64,000 nt of DNA from Streptomyces sp. NRRL WC-3626 (GCF_000718785.1 NZ_JOCA01000030.1:62001-126000); one strand, 5' to 3'; positions 47,391 to 57,305 are shown, counted from the stretch's first letter. The notes: generated from the letters alone by a model not told the origin. Numbers and translations are program-made.

Positions 47391-47942
47391 TCAGGGGCGG
47401 GCGATCGGGGCCAGGGTTGCCGTGGTGAGGGTGGTCAGGGCCGTGGGGGCGAGTTCCACCTCCAGGCCTCTGCGGCCCGCTGAGACGCAGATCGTGGTGT
47501 GGGCGGTGGCTGAATCGTCCAGGACCGTGCGGAGTCTCCTGCGCTGGCCCAGGGGGGAGATGCCGCCCCTGACATAGCCCGTGGTGCGTTCTGCCAGGGT
47601 CGGGTCGGCCATCGACGCCCGCTTGCCGCCCACCGCCGCCGCGAGCGCCTTCAGGTCCAGCTGCCCCGCCACCGGGACCACCGCCACCGTCAGCACCCCG
47701 TCGACGTCCGCCACCAGTGTCTTGAAGACCCGGTCCGGCGAGACGCCCATCGCCTCGGCCGCCTCCTCGCCGTAGGACGGGTGGGCGGGATCGTGGTCGT
47801 AGGAGTGCACCGTGAACGGCACCCCGGCCGTGGTGAGCGCCACCGTCGCGGGCGTTCCCGCCCGTCGGCCGCCGCCACCCGTGCGCGGACGCGCCTCGTG
47901 CGCGCCGTCGTCCTGCTGGTGCTTCCTCGACTTCTTCGCCAC
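47391..47942 (-). CDS. YbaK/EbsC-type Cys-tRNA(Pro) deacylase
   Basis: Encodes 183 residues. It is a trans-editing factor of the YbaK group that hydrolyses mischarged aminoacyl-tRNA. The fold is recognised by TTAGVPFTVHSYDHDP, SPDRVFKTLVADVDG and KRASMADPTLAERTTGYVRGGISPLGQ. A basic tail of about 20 residues precedes it. The GTG at 47942 lies eight bases after GGAAGG; the ATG three codons upstream has that site directly against it, so it is less likely. Confidence 0.88.
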   Translation of the reverse strand: MAKKSRKHQQDDGAHEARPRTGGGGRRAGTPATVALTTAGVPFTVHSYDHDPAHPSYGEEAAEAMGVSPDRVFKTLVADVDGVLTVAVVPVAGQLDLKALAAAVGGKRASMADPTLAERTTGYVRGGISPLGQRRRLRTVLDDSATAHTTICVSAGRRGLEVELAPTALTTLTTATLAPIARP

Positions 47943-47977
47943 CCGCCGCATCCTTCCAGACGGGCCGCGACGGGAGA

Positions 47978-48018
47978 CGGCCGCCTCCGTCCGGAACGGT
48001 GTCCGGTGGAGGCGGCCG
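47978..48018. terminator. hairpin terminator after the secreted-protein gene
   Basis: Inverted repeat with 11-base arms (47978-47988 and 48008-48018) and an inner CCGGAAC.../CCGG stem. It lies 30 bases past the stop of the reverse-strand secreted protein gene and just upstream of ybaK. Confidence 0.75.
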
Positions 48019-48047
48019 CGGATGCTACCGCCGAGGTCGTCCCGGGG

Positions 48048-48458
48048 TCAGCAGGTCGCCCAGGGGGTCTCGAAGGTCCCCTGCCCGGAGACCTTGATCA
48101 GGCCCTTGTAGTCACGGGAGCACGGGTAGCTCATGGTCCACGTGCTGTTGGCCCGCTCGTTCACGCTGATGCTCTTGGTCGGACCCCAGGTGGTGGTTCC
48201 GGCGGAGTTGCGGAACCCCAGCTGCGCCGAGATCGTCGAGCCGCCCGACTTCGTGTAGAAGACCGCGATGTCCTGGGGGGCCGCGCCCAGGGAGATACAG
48301 AGCTGGCCGTTGCTCAGACTCGTGCACTCGACGCGGGCCTGGATGCCCGTCTCCGAGGCCGGGACGGCGTCCCCGGTGGACGCCTGCGCGGGAGCGATCA
48401 TCAGTGCGGAACCCGCCGCGACGGCCGCGGTGACGGTCAGGATGCTACGAAGGTTCAT
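48048..48458 (-). CDS. small secreted protein, unknown
   Basis: Encodes 136 residues. A signal peptide (residues 1-26: two basic residues region, hydrophobic core, then APAQA before the cut) leads to a mature domain of about 110 residues with four cysteines, probably two disulfides. The mature part is Ser/Thr/Gly-rich and beta-like; I do not recognise it. ATG start with GGAGG upstream. A strong palindrome lies over its promoter region. Confidence 0.82.
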   Translation of the reverse strand: MNLRSILTVTAAVAAGSALMIAPAQASTGDAVPASETGIQARVECTSLSNGQLCISLGAAPQDIAVFYTKSGGSTISAQLGFRNSAGTTTWGPTKSISVNERANSTWTMSYPCSRDYKGLIKVSGQGTFETPWATC

Positions 48459-48482
48459 GGGGTTGTTCCTCCTGCATTCGCG

Positions 48483-48500
48483 TGATCATGGCCATGATCA
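48483..48500. promoter_or_regulatory. 18-bp perfect palindrome, operator candidate
   Basis: TGATCATGGCCATGATCA is a perfect palindrome. It lies 25-42 bases upstream of the secreted protein start. On the reverse strand TAAGAT at 48517-48512 could be the -10 box, so the palindrome would cover about +5 to +22, ideal for a repressor. Two further GATC half-like sequences flank it. Confidence 0.55.
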
Positions 48501-48552
48501 TGGCCGTAGTGATCTTAGGCAGATGATCACCGCGCACCCCATCGGTTTCGCG

Positions 48553-49293
48553 TCAATTCTGGCTGGTCGGCCCCCTTGTCAGCTCCACCGCGGGCAGTGA
48601 AGGCAGATGACGGATGACGGCCGTCTCGGCGCGCAGCAGCTTCAGTTCGTCACGGAGCCGGGACGCGGTGTCCGGCGCCTGCAGCAGCCGCTGCTTCGTC
48701 GGCGTGTCCAGCATCATCGCGGCGGCGACCAGGTAGGACACGACCCCCGGCTCGTCCGGCAGGTCCGCCCCGGTCGTCAGTGACCGCTCCCGCGCGCCCG
48801 CCAGCCGCTTCTGGTACTGGCGGAAGGACCGCAGCACCCCCTCGGCCAGCGCCCCCGCCTCGTCGCCCGGATCCTCTTCCAGCGGCTCCGCCTCGGCCGT
48901 CAGATACGGCCCGGAGGCGTCCACGGACAACAGCTTGATCCGGGTCGTACCGGTCGCCAGCACCTCGAACGTGCCGTCGGCCCGCTCCCGGACCGTCGCC
49001 GCGTCGGCGACGCAGGCCACCTTGTGGAAGGCGCGCAGCGGATCCGTGCCGAAGCCCGCCGCCGCGCCCCGCTCGGGCACGGCCGTCGGGTCGGGCAGGC
49101 CGCGCGCGCTCGGCGCCACCTCGTGCCCGTCGCGGATCGCCACGACGGCGAACCGGCGCGGCTCGTCCTCCGGGGTCTTCAGCAGCTCGCGCATCATGGC
49201 GCGATAGCGCTCCTCGAAGACGTTGAGCGGAAGCACGAGCCCCGGGAACAGCACCGTGTTCAGGGGGAAGAGCGGGAGCCGGACGGTCGTCAC
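48553..49293 (-). CDS. Lon-N (LON substrate-binding) domain protein
   Basis: Encodes 246 residues. The family is Lon N-terminal domain proteins without protease or ATPase domains: RLPLFPLNTVLFPGLVLPLNVFEERYR is the conserved start (about residues 5-31). Function is not known. The GTG at 49293 is preceded by TAGGCT (49307-49302) eight bases upstream, consistent with a leaderless transcript; the open frame beyond it is not conserved. Confidence 0.87.
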   Translation of the reverse strand: MTTVRLPLFPLNTVLFPGLVLPLNVFEERYRAMMRELLKTPEDEPRRFAVVAIRDGHEVAPSARGLPDPTAVPERGAAAGFGTDPLRAFHKVACVADAATVRERADGTFEVLATGTTRIKLLSVDASGPYLTAEAEPLEEDPGDEAGALAEGVLRSFRQYQKRLAGARERSLTTGADLPDEPGVVSYLVAAAMMLDTPTKQRLLQAPDTASRLRDELKLLRAETAVIRHLPSLPAVELTRGPTSQN

Positions 49294-49385
49294 GAACCAA
49301 GAGCCTAATGGTCGCCGAAGCGGAGTCGACCGCCCCACTCACTCCCCGGCCGGTCGAAGGCCGCCGCCGGGGCCCCACAACCCCG

Positions 49386-50369
49386 CTAGGGACAGCCCGA
49401 CGCGACCGCCGCGCGCACGTCCTGCCGGACCTCCAGGAACCGGGCCAGGGGATCGTCCGCGTCCCGGTCCCAGGGGAAGGACGTGGCGTACGGTCCCGTC
49501 AGCCGCAGCTGCTCCAGGGCGTCCCGCCGGCGTTCCAGCCGCACCAGGACGTACGTCAGCAGATTGCGCGGCTCGGCCAGTGAGGGCCGGCCCTCCGGCA
49601 GCCGGGCGGACAGCACGGCGGCGCGGTCGGCTGCCGCGTCCAGCCGGGCGCGCGGCACCTCGGGACCACAGCGGTCGGTGAGATAGCCGAACGCCGCCCG
49701 CAGCGGCAGCGTCTGGGTGAGCGAGTCCTCCGGCGCGTCCTGCGCGGCCAGATCGGCGAAGTCGAAGCACTCGCGGTGCGAGCCGTGCCAGGAGGTCGCC
49801 AGATAGCGCAGGGCCGCCACATGGCAGCCGTAGTGGTGCGGGGCGCGGCGGACCGCCGCCTCCCACAGCTCCTCGAAGTACGTGTGCCCGGCGCGCGCGC
49901 CACGGGCGTGGTCCAGGGCGAGCCGCCATGGCACCGGGTCGCCGTGGTCCGCCCGCGCGGCGGCCGTGATCCGCGGGCTCACCTCGCGCAGCAGTTCGGC
50001 CCGGGCCGGCGATTCCCAGGCGCGGTTCACCGCCCGCTGGGCGTCCACCAGCAGCCCGTCGGGGTCGCGCGGGTCACGGGCGCGCCAGATGTCCAGCCAC
50101 TCGGGCCGCGCACGCGCGAAGGCGGCAACCTGCCGCACATACCGGTCCCGCTGCTCCCAGGAGCCGCCGCGCCGGGTGGCGGCGAGCAGTCCGGCGACCG
50201 GCGCGGGGTCACCGCCGGCCGCCTCCACCAGCGCCGGGCCCAGCAGGTCGTCGGGAGCGTCGAGCAGCACCTCGTCGTCGGGAGGCAGCACGACGGAGAC
50301 GGGGGGAGCGGTGCCCGCCGTCTTTCCCCGCCCCCGGGAGGTCCGGGTGAACGCGTCCATCAGAGCCAT
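49386..50369 (-). CDS. unknown protein with helical repeats
   Basis: Encodes 327 residues. I do not recognise a named family. The body (about 30-315) is rich in Ala, Arg and Trp with helical repeats suggestive of a TPR-like array; the segment YLATSWHGSHRECFDFADLAAQDAPEDS stands out (about residues 190-217). Start uncertain: MALMDAFTRTSR at 50369 or the ATG three codons later; no ribosome site is seen. Probably monocistronic. Confidence 0.7.
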   Translation of the reverse strand: MALMDAFTRTSRGRGKTAGTAPPVSVVLPPDDEVLLDAPDDLLGPALVEAAGGDPAPVAGLLAATRRGGSWEQRDRYVRQVAAFARARPEWLDIWRARDPRDPDGLLVDAQRAVNRAWESPARAELLREVSPRITAAARADHGDPVPWRLALDHARGARAGHTYFEELWEAAVRRAPHHYGCHVAALRYLATSWHGSHRECFDFADLAAQDAPEDSLTQTLPLRAAFGYLTDRCGPEVPRARLDAAADRAAVLSARLPEGRPSLAEPRNLLTYVLVRLERRRDALEQLRLTGPYATSFPWDRDADDPLARFLEVRQDVRAAVASGCP

Positions 50370-50546
50370 GGTGCCGACCATTGAAAGACCGCAGGTCACA
50401 GGCGCGCCAGAGGAAGCACGGAAGTTGCGGAAGGTTGTACGGGCTTCGGTCAAGGACCGGCAAAAAGCAGAGCACTCGTCACCTTGTGCGCCCCTCACGC
50501 TCCGCACGCCCTACCCGTCCCAGAGGCCGCGGGGATCACACGGTCC

Positions 50547-52124
50547 CTACGTGCGCCGCAGAGTCCGCGTCGCCCCCGCCGCCACCGTGGTCGCCAGGAT
50601 CCAGCCCAGCAGGATGAACGCGGCCGACAGCCACTGCCAGCCGCCGCGCAGCTGCCAGAAGCCCACCTGGCCGAGGTCGATCACCGGCAGCAGCAGGTCC
50701 AGGGCGAACAGGGCCGGGTTCCAGGCCGGATGCTCACCGCTCTTCAGCGGTGGGTGATCGGCCCGCGCGAAGGCCAGCGAGCCGGCCGCCCACAGCACCG
50801 CCATCCACACCGCCGCCCGGCCCGGCCGGTACCCGTAGGCGACCGTCCAGTCCTGCGCGTAACCCCACAGCTTGGCCGCGACCGGCAGGCTCTCGCGGTG
50901 GCGGCGCTGCTTGGCGAGCAGCACCTCCCGGGCGTCCTCGTCCTCCCCGCCCGCCCGCAGTACGGCGGCCAGCCGCTCGTACGGCTCCGGGTTGTACTCG
51001 GCGCTCGCCGCGTCCACCCAGCGCAGCCGCAGCGCCAGCGGAAACGGGCCGCGCGGCACCAGGTTCTCGTAGGCGAACCCGCCCATGTGCAGCCGGCCGG
51101 GGCCCGGCCAGCTGTCCGCCCGGTCCATCAGGTTGACCACCCTCGCCCCCGACAGCACCACCCGGCCGCGCGCCGGCCGCTCCCCGAGGAAGCGCAGCTC
51201 CGGTGTCTGCACCCGGCGCAGCGACAGCTCCTGCTCGTCGGTGAACGTGAACCGGGCCCCCTCGAAGTCGACCGCGTCCCCGAACCGTCCGTCGTCGAGA
51301 CGCACCCCGCCCTCGCACTCGAACCGCTGGATCCGCGTCCCCCGCGCCGGTGTCATCCCGCTGCGCGCCTGGGCTCCCACCCCCGCCGGGGTCAGATACA
51401 GCGAGCGCTCCACGGTCAGCTGCGGCGCGTTCAGCGCGAGCCGGGTGTCCGGGTTGGCCAGCCGGGCGCCGCGCAGGCTCAGCGAGACACCTATCGTCGC
51501 GCTCCGCAGGCTCAGCTCGCCGTGCGACTCCAGCAGCTCCGCCTGGAGGTCCTGGCCGACGGTCATGCCGTCGGCCGCCATCGAGCGGCCGCTGCGGTCC
51601 CGGTGCACGATCGCCTGGTTGAGCAGCAGATCCGTACCGATCCGCGCGTCCGTGAGCCGTACGCCGCCCAGGAACCGGCAGCGCGGCAGATGCAGATCGC
51701 CCTCGGTGTGCAGCCGGGCCGCCTCCAGCCGCGGTATCGAGCAGTCCACCATCCGCACGGTCGTGAAGCGGGCCTCCGGCAGCAGCACGTCCCGCTCGAA
51801 ACGGCAGGACCGCATCTCCCAGTACGGCACCACCGTGCCCCCGGCCAGATCCAGCGTGCCGCTGATCTGCGCCCCGACCAGCTTCAGCGACGACACCCGG
51901 CCGGCCAGCGCGGGCGGCCCGTCGAGGAGCAGCCAGCACACCACCCGCGCCCGGACCGTCCGCCCCGGGCCCCACGGATGTCCGCCGTGCGGATCGTCGA
52001 CGACCGTGTCACCGCTGCTCAGGTCGTACACACTGCCGTTGCGGAAGGCCTGCCACATACCGGCCTCCACGGCGGTCAGGTCGTCCGGCGGCTCCGCGCC
52101 GGCCGGTCCCGCCCCCTCGGTCAC
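50547..52124 (-). CDS. pentapeptide/beta-helix-like membrane protein
   Basis: Encodes 525 residues. Residues 30-360 show repeated short beta-type units (for example SLKLVGAQISGTLDLAGGTV, LRSATIGVSLSLRGARLAN), like a pentapeptide or bactofilin-type right-handed helix. The C-terminal 150 residues hold two to three hydrophobic segments with RRHRESLPVAAKLWGYAQDW before them. Databases often call relatives oxidoreductases, but no such motif is visible. The GTG start has GGGAG upstream. Divergent from the his operon. Confidence 0.75.
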   Translation of the reverse strand: MTEGAGPAGAEPPDDLTAVEAGMWQAFRNGSVYDLSSGDTVVDDPHGGHPWGPGRTVRARVVCWLLLDGPPALAGRVSSLKLVGAQISGTLDLAGGTVVPYWEMRSCRFERDVLLPEARFTTVRMVDCSIPRLEAARLHTEGDLHLPRCRFLGGVRLTDARIGTDLLLNQAIVHRDRSGRSMAADGMTVGQDLQAELLESHGELSLRSATIGVSLSLRGARLANPDTRLALNAPQLTVERSLYLTPAGVGAQARSGMTPARGTRIQRFECEGGVRLDDGRFGDAVDFEGARFTFTDEQELSLRRVQTPELRFLGERPARGRVVLSGARVVNLMDRADSWPGPGRLHMGGFAYENLVPRGPFPLALRLRWVDAASAEYNPEPYERLAAVLRAGGEDEDAREVLLAKQRRHRESLPVAAKLWGYAQDWTVAYGYRPGRAAVWMAVLWAAGSLAFARADHPPLKSGEHPAWNPALFALDLLLPVIDLGQVGFWQLRGGWQWLSAAFILLGWILATTVAAGATRTLRRT

Positions 52125-52317
52125 GGAACTCCCCTCCTCCTCGGCTACTCGCCGGTTCGTCCCTTCGTACAACCGTTCATGCCCGGTCCGGTGACCCGTT
52201 GAACACGGAAAGTGAAGAGGATCTCGGAAATGTTCGCTGACCGTCACCGACGGCGTGGCGTATCAGCCATTGGAACGGCCGGACGGTCCGCTGTCCGGGT
52301 CTGAGAGAATTGAGCAC

Positions 52318-53670
52318 GTGATCTCTCGTATCGATCTGCGCGGCGATGCCCTCCCCGAGGGAACCGCCCTGCGCGACCTGCTGCCCCGTGCCGACTTCGA
52401 CGTCGCGGCCGCCCTGGAGAAGGTGCGGCCCATCTGCGAGGACGTGCATCATCGGGGCGACGCGGCGCTGATCGACTTCGCCGAGCGCTTCGACGGCGTG
52501 AAGCTGGAGCGGGTACGCGTCCCGGCCGCCGCCCTCGAGAGGGCGCTGGAGGAGCTGGACCCGGCCGTCCGCGCGGCCCTGGAGGAGTCCATCCGGCGCG
52601 CCCGGCTCGTGCACCGCGCACAGCGCCGCACCACCCACACCACCCAGGTCGTGCCCGGTGGCACGGTCACCGAGAAGTGGGTCCCGGTCGACCGCGTGGG
52701 CCTGTACGCGCCCGGCGGCCGGGCCGTCTACCCGTCCTCCGTGATCATGAACGTCGTACCGGCGCAGGAGGCGGGCGTCCCGTCCCTCGCGCTCGCGTCC
52801 CCGGCCCAGGCCGACTTCGGAGGTCTGCCGCACCCGACGATCCTCGCCGCCTGCGCCCTGCTCGGCGTCGACGAGGTCTACGCGGCCGGCGGGGCCACCG
52901 CCGTCGCGATGTTCGCGTACGGCACCGAGTCCTGCCCGCCCGCCCCCATGGTCACCGGCCCCGGCAACATCTGGGTCGCCGCCGCCAAGCGCTACTTCAC
53001 CGGGAAGATCGGCATCGACGCCGAGGCCGGCCCGACCGAGATCGCGATCCTCGCGGACTCCACCGCCGACCCGGTGCACGTGGCCGCCGACCTGATCAGC
53101 CAGGCCGAGCACGACCCGCTGGCCGCCGCCGTCCTGGTCACCGACTCCGCCGACCTCGCGGACGCGGTCGAGAAGGAACTGGCACCCCAGGTCGAGGCCA
53201 GCAAGCACACCGACGAACGGATCGTGCCGGCCCTGTCCGGCCGCCAGTCCGCGATCGTCCTGGTCGACGGCATCGAGGAGGGCCTGCGGGTCGTCGACGC
53301 CTACGGCGCCGAGCACCTGGAGATCCAGACCGCCGACGCCCCCGCGATCGCCGAGCGGGTGCGCAACGCGGGCGCGGTCTTCGTCGGCCCCTGGTCCCCG
53401 GTCTCCCTCGGCGACTACGCGGCCGGCTCCAACCACGTCCTGCCCACCGGCGGCTGCGCCTGCCACTCCTCGGGCCTGTCCGTCCAGTCCTTCCTGCGCG
53501 GCATCCACATCGTCGACTACACGCGCGACGCGCTGGCCGAGGTCGCGCACCACGTGGTCACGCTGGCCGAGGCGGAGGACCTGCCCGCGCACGGCGCGGC
53601 GATCAAGGCCCGTTTCGCCGGAGGCGAACGAGACGAGCACAGTGAGTGGAAGGTCCCGGAGAGCAAGTGA
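52318..53670 (+). CDS. hisD: histidinol dehydrogenase HisD
   Basis: Encodes 450 residues. It oxidises L-histidinol to L-histidine with two NAD+. Motifs include [15 protein letters not shown], the zinc/active-site segment [12 protein letters not shown] and [16 protein letters not shown]. The GTG start at [15 protein letters not shown] matches homologues; the frame is open for 21 upstream codons with no support. It is the first gene of the his operon. The stop overlaps the hisC start (GTGA). Confidence 0.95.
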   Translation: MISRIDLRGDALPEGTALRDLLPRADFDVAAALEKVRPICEDVHHRGDAALIDFAERFDGVKLERVRVPAAALERALEELDPAVRAALEESIRRARLVHRAQRRTTHTTQVVPGGTVTEKWVPVDRVGLYAPGGRAVYPSSVIMNVVPAQEAGVPSLALASPAQADFGGLPHPTILAACALLGVDEVYAAGGATAVAMFAYGTESCPPAPMVTGPGNIWVAAAKRYFTGKIGIDAEAGPTEIAILADSTADPVHVAADLISQAEHDPLAAAVLVTDSADLADAVEKELAPQVEASKHTDERIVPALSGRQSAIVLVDGIEEGLRVVDAYGAEHLEIQTADAPAIAERVRNAGAVFVGPWSPVSLGDYAAGSNHVLPTGGCACHSSGLSVQSFLRGIHIVDYTRDALAEVAHHVVTLAEAEDLPAHGAAIKARFAGGERDEHSEWKVPESK

Positions 53671-54776
53671 CGTTCGGAATCGACGATCTCCCCGTACGGG
53701 ACGAGCTGCGCGGCAAGTCCCCCTACGGCGCGCCCCAGCTGGACGTCCCCGTACGGCTGAACACCAACGAGAACCCCTACCCGCTGCCCGAGCCGCTGGT
53801 CGAGCGGATCACCGAGCGGGTCCGCGAGGCCGCCCGGCACCTCAACCGCTACCCCGACCGGGACGCGGTCGAACTGCGCACCGCCCTGGCCGAGTACCTG
53901 ACCAGGACGTCCGGACACCCGGTGGGCGTCGACAACGTGTGGGCGGCCAACGGCTCCAACGAGGTCATCCAGCAGCTGCTGCAGACCTTCGGCGGCCCCG
54001 GCCGTACCGCCATCGGCTTCGAACCGTCGTACTCGATGCACGGCCTCATCTCGCGCGGCACCGGAACCGGCTGGATCTCCGGGCCCCGCAACGAGGACTT
54101 CACCATCGACCTCGCCGCCGCCGAGAAGGCCGTCGCCGAGCACCGGCCCGACGTCGTCTTCGTCACCACCCCCAACAACCCCACCGGCAACGCCGTCCCG
54201 CCGGAGACGGTCCTCGCCCTGTACGAGGCCGCACAGGCGGCGGGGCCGTCCATGGTGGTCGTCGACGAGGCGTACATCGAGTTCAGCCACGGCGACTCGC
54301 TGCTCCGGCTGCTCGACGGACGCCCCCACCTCGTCGTCTCCCGGACGATGTCGAAGGCGTTCGGCGCGGCCGGCCTGCGCCTCGGCTACCTCGCCGCGCA
54401 CCCCGCGGTCGTCGACGCCGTACAGCTGGTCCGGCTGCCGTACCACCTCTCCGCGATCACCCAGGCGACCGCGCTGGCCGCCCTGGAGCACACCGACACG
54501 CTGCTCGGCTACGTCGAGCGGCTCAAGGCCGAGCGTGACCGGCTGGTCGCCGAACTGCGCGCCCTCGGCTACGAGGTGACCGAGTCCGACGCCAACTTCG
54601 TCCAGTTCGGACGGTTCGAGGACGCGCACACCGTCTGGCGGAAGATCCTCGACCGGGGCGTCCTGGTCCGGGACAACGGCGTACCGGGATGGCTGCGGGT
54701 CACCGCGGGCACCCCGGCCGAGAACGACGCGTTCCTGGACGCGGTCCGTGAAGTCAAGAAGGAGCAGAGCACATGA
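53667..54776 (+). CDS. hisC: histidinol-phosphate aminotransferase HisC
   Basis: Encodes 369 residues. A PLP fold-type I enzyme converting imidazole-acetol phosphate and glutamate to histidinol phosphate. The PLP lysine is Lys230 in [35 protein letters not shown] and [10 protein letters not shown] are diagnostic. GTG start overlapping the hisD stop; its own stop overlaps the hisB start (ATGA). Confidence 0.95.
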   Translation: MTFGIDDLPVRDELRGKSPYGAPQLDVPVRLNTNENPYPLPEPLVERITERVREAARHLNRYPDRDAVELRTALAEYLTRTSGHPVGVDNVWAANGSNEVIQQLLQTFGGPGRTAIGFEPSYSMHGLISRGTGTGWISGPRNEDFTIDLAAAEKAVAEHRPDVVFVTTPNNPTGNAVPPETVLALYEAAQAAGPSMVVVDEAYIEFSHGDSLLRLLDGRPHLVVSRTMSKAFGAAGLRLGYLAAHPAVVDAVQLVRLPYHLSAITQATALAALEHTDTLLGYVERLKAERDRLVAELRALGYEVTESDANFVQFGRFEDAHTVWRKILDRGVLVRDNGVPGWLRVTAGTPAENDAFLDAVREVKKEQST

Positions 54777-55366
54777 GCCGCGTGGGACGCGTGGAACGCA
54801 CCACCAAGGAAACGTCCGTCCTCGTCGAGATCGACCTCGACGGCACCGGACGGACGGAGATCTCCACCGGGGTCGGCTTCTACGACCACATGCTCGACCA
54901 GATCGGCCGGCACGGCCTGTTCGACCTCACGGTGAAGACCGAGGGCGATCTGCACATCGACTCGCACCACACCATCGAGGACACCGCCCTCGCCCTCGGC
55001 GCCGCCTTCAAGCAGGCCCTCGGCGACAAGGTGGGCATCTACCGCTTCGGCAACTGCACGGTCCCGCTGGACGAGTCCCTCGCCCAGGTCACCGTCGACC
55101 TCTCCGGCCGCCCCTACCTCGTGCACACCGAGCCCGAGAAGATGGCGCCCATGATCGGCGAGTACGACACCACGATGACCCGGCACATCCTGGAGTCCTT
55201 CGTCGCCCAGGCCCAGGTCGCGCTCCACGTGCACGTGCCCTACGGGCGCAACGCGCACCACATCGTGGAGTGCCAGTTCAAGGCCCTCGCACGCGCCCTG
55301 CGCTACGCGTCCGAGCGCGACCCGCGCGCGGCCGGCATCCTGCCCTCCACGAAGGGCGCGCTGTAA
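54773..55366 (+). CDS. hisB: imidazoleglycerol-phosphate dehydratase HisB
   Basis: Encodes 197 residues. It dehydrates imidazoleglycerol phosphate to imidazole-acetol phosphate. This is the monofunctional form without a histidinol-phosphatase domain. Metal-binding His motifs are visible: [24 protein letters not shown] and [21 protein letters not shown] start. Confidence 0.96.
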   Translation: MSRVGRVERTTKETSVLVEIDLDGTGRTEISTGVGFYDHMLDQIGRHGLFDLTVKTEGDLHIDSHHTIEDTALALGAAFKQALGDKVGIYRFGNCTVPLDESLAQVTVDLSGRPYLVHTEPEKMAPMIGEYDTTMTRHILESFVAQAQVALHVHVPYGRNAHHIVECQFKALARALRYASERDPRAAGILPSTKGAL

Positions 55367-55369
55367 GCC

Positions 55370-55528
55370 ATGACCGGTATGTCCACCGTCCTGATCGTCG
55401 TCGGACTGTTCTTCGTCGGCGGGATCATCTCCTTCGCCAAGCAGAAGATGCCCACGAGCCTCATCGTGCTGGTCTCCATCGGTGCCGTGATGTGTCTCGG
55501 CGCGGGCGTCCTGAGGCTGGAGGTGTGA
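55370..55528 (+). CDS. small membrane protein inside the his operon
   Basis: A 52-residue frame starting [20 protein letters not shown] with two hydrophobic helices (about 5-22 and 30-47) joined by [10 protein letters not shown]. It begins three bases after the hisB stop and ends four bases before hisH, so it is embedded in the operon; third-position GC bias is strong. Function unknown. A second ATG lies three codons in. Confidence 0.82.
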   Translation: MTGMSTVLIVVGLFFVGGIISFAKQKMPTSLIVLVSIGAVMCLGAGVLRLEV

Positions 55529-55532
55529 CCGG

Positions 55533-56174
55533 TTGAGCACCCCCAGGAAGGTCGTGGTCTTCGACTACGGCTTCGGCAACGTCCGCTCCGCCGAGCGCGC
55601 CCTCGCCCGCGCGGGAGCCGACGTCGAGATCACGCGTGACTTCGACCGGGCGATGAACGCCGACGGGCTGCTGGTCCCCGGCGTCGGCGCCTTCGCCGCC
55701 TGCATGAAGGGCCTCAAGGAGGCGCGCGGCGACTGGATCGTCGACCGCCGGCTCTCCGGCGGCCGCCCCGTGATGGGCATCTGCGTCGGCATGCAGATCC
55801 TCTTCGCCCGCGGCATCGAGCACGGCGTGGAGACCGACGGCCTCGACGAGTGGCCCGGCTCGGTCGAGCCGCTCCGGGCCGACATCGTGCCCCACATGGG
55901 CTGGAACACCGTGGACGCCCCGGCCGGCTCCGAACTCTTCGCCGGCCTCGACGACGACGCCCGCTTCTACTTCGTGCACTCCTACGCCGTCCACGACTGG
56001 ACCCTGGAGATCACCAACCCGGCGATGCGGGCCCCGCTGGTCACCTGGTCCACCCACGGCAAGCCCTTCGTGGCCGCCGTGGAGAACGGCGCCCTGTGGG
56101 CCACCCAGTTCCACCCCGAGAAGTCCGGCGACGCCGGAGCCCAGCTCCTCACCAACTGGATCGGAACCCTGTAG
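55533..56174 (+). CDS. hisH: imidazole glycerol phosphate synthase glutaminase subunit HisH
   Basis: Encodes 213 residues. This class I glutamine amidotransferase provides ammonia to HisF. Catalytic Cys84 is in GICVGMQ; His194 and Glu196 are in FHPEKSG. The start is TTG, with GGAGG nine bases upstream and the expected N-terminus [14 protein letters not shown]; no ATG or GTG fits better. The priA gene begins four bases after its stop. Confidence 0.94.
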   Translation: MSTPRKVVVFDYGFGNVRSAERALARAGADVEITRDFDRAMNADGLLVPGVGAFAACMKGLKEARGDWIVDRRLSGGRPVMGICVGMQILFARGIEHGVETDGLDEWPGSVEPLRADIVPHMGWNTVDAPAGSELFAGLDDDARFYFVHSYAVHDWTLEITNPAMRAPLVTWSTHGKPFVAAVENGALWATQFHPEKSGDAGAQLLTNWIGTL

Positions 56175-56178
56175 AGAC

Positions 56179-56904
56179 ATGGCCAAGCTCGAACTCCTCC
56201 CCGCCGTCGACGTCCGCGACGGGCAGGCCGTCCGCCTCGTGCACGGCGAGTCCGGGACGGAAACGTCGTACGGCTCCCCCCTGGAGGCCGCCCTCGCCTG
56301 GCAGCGCTCGGGCGCCGAGTGGCTGCACCTGGTCGACCTCGACGCCGCGTTCGGCACCGGCGACAACCGCGCCCTGATCGCCGAGGTCGCCGGCGCCATG
56401 GACATCAAGGTGGAGCTGTCCGGCGGCATCCGCGACGACGACACCCTCGCCGCCGCCCTCGCCACCGGCTGCACCCGCGTCAACCTCGGCACCGCCGCCC
56501 TGGAGACCCCCGAATGGGTCGCCAAGGTCATCGCCGAGCACGGCGACAGGATCGCCGTCGGCCTCGACGTCCGCGGCACCACCCTGCGCGGCCGCGGCTG
56601 GACCCGCGACGGCGGAGACCTCTACGAGACGCTGGACCGCCTGAACAAGGAGGGCTGCGCCCGCTACGTCGTCACCGACATCGCCAAGGACGGCACCCTC
56701 CAGGGCCCCAACCTGGAGCTCCTGAAGGACGTCTGCGCCGCCACCGACCGCCCCGTCGTCGCCTCCGGAGGCGTCTCCTCCCTGGACGACCTGCGCGCCA
56801 TCGCCGAACTCGTCCCGCTCGGCGTCGAGGGCTCCATCGTCGGCAAGGCCCTGTACGCCGAGGCGTTCACCCTGGAAGAGGCCCTGGAGGCTGTGGCCCG
56901 ATGA
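56179..56904 (+). CDS. priA: bifunctional isomerase PriA (HisA/TrpF)
   Basis: Encodes 241 residues of the (beta-alpha)8 HisA family. It isomerises ProFAR in histidine synthesis and, in actinomycetes lacking trpF, also phosphoribosyl anthranilate. [30 protein letters not shown] and [20 protein letters not shown] are visible; the last matches actinobacterial PriA rather than plain HisA. No trpF is seen in the window. ATG start; stop overlaps the ridA start (ATGA). Confidence 0.93.
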   Translation: MAKLELLPAVDVRDGQAVRLVHGESGTETSYGSPLEAALAWQRSGAEWLHLVDLDAAFGTGDNRALIAEVAGAMDIKVELSGGIRDDDTLAAALATGCTRVNLGTAALETPEWVAKVIAEHGDRIAVGLDVRGTTLRGRGWTRDGGDLYETLDRLNKEGCARYVVTDIAKDGTLQGPNLELLKDVCAATDRPVVASGGVSSLDDLRAIAELVPLGVEGSIVGKALYAEAFTLEEALEAVAR

Positions 56905-57305
56905 CATCCGATGCCGTACGGCGCGTACAGAGCTCGAACCCCTGGGAGGACACCTTCGGCTTCGCACGTGCCGTCGCGGCGGGGGACCGTGTCCTGGTGG
57001 CGGGCACGACCGCGTTCCGGGGCGATGTGCTGTACGGCGAGGGCGACCCGTACGAACAGGCCAAGGTCGCCTTCACCAGCGCGCTGGAGGCGATCGGCGA
57101 GTTCGGGCTCGGCATCGAGTCGGTGATCCGCACGCGCGTCCATCTCGCCCACGCGCGGGACGTCGACGCGGCCGGACGCGCCCACAAGGAGCTGTTCGAC
57201 GCCGTACGCCCCGTCACCACGCTGCTGGTGGTCGAGGGCTTCGTCGACTCGCGCGTACTGGTCTCAGTGGAACTCGAAGCATTCAGAGGAGCCGTGGATT
57301 CATGA
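56901..57305 (+). CDS. RidA-family protein
   Basis: Encodes 134 residues of the YjgF/YER057c/UK114 family, whose archetype deaminates reactive enamine/imine intermediates from PLP enzymes. The substrate-binding arginine lies in RTRVHLAH, and [24 protein letters not shown] is the conserved end. It overlaps both priA and hisF by ATGA, so it is a bona fide member of the his operon. Confidence 0.9.
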   Translation: MTSDAVRRVQSSNPWEDTFGFARAVAAGDRVLVAGTTAFRGDVLYGEGDPYEQAKVAFTSALEAIGEFGLGIESVIRTRVHLAHARDVDAAGRAHKELFDAVRPVTTLLVVEGFVDSRVLVSVELEAFRGAVDS

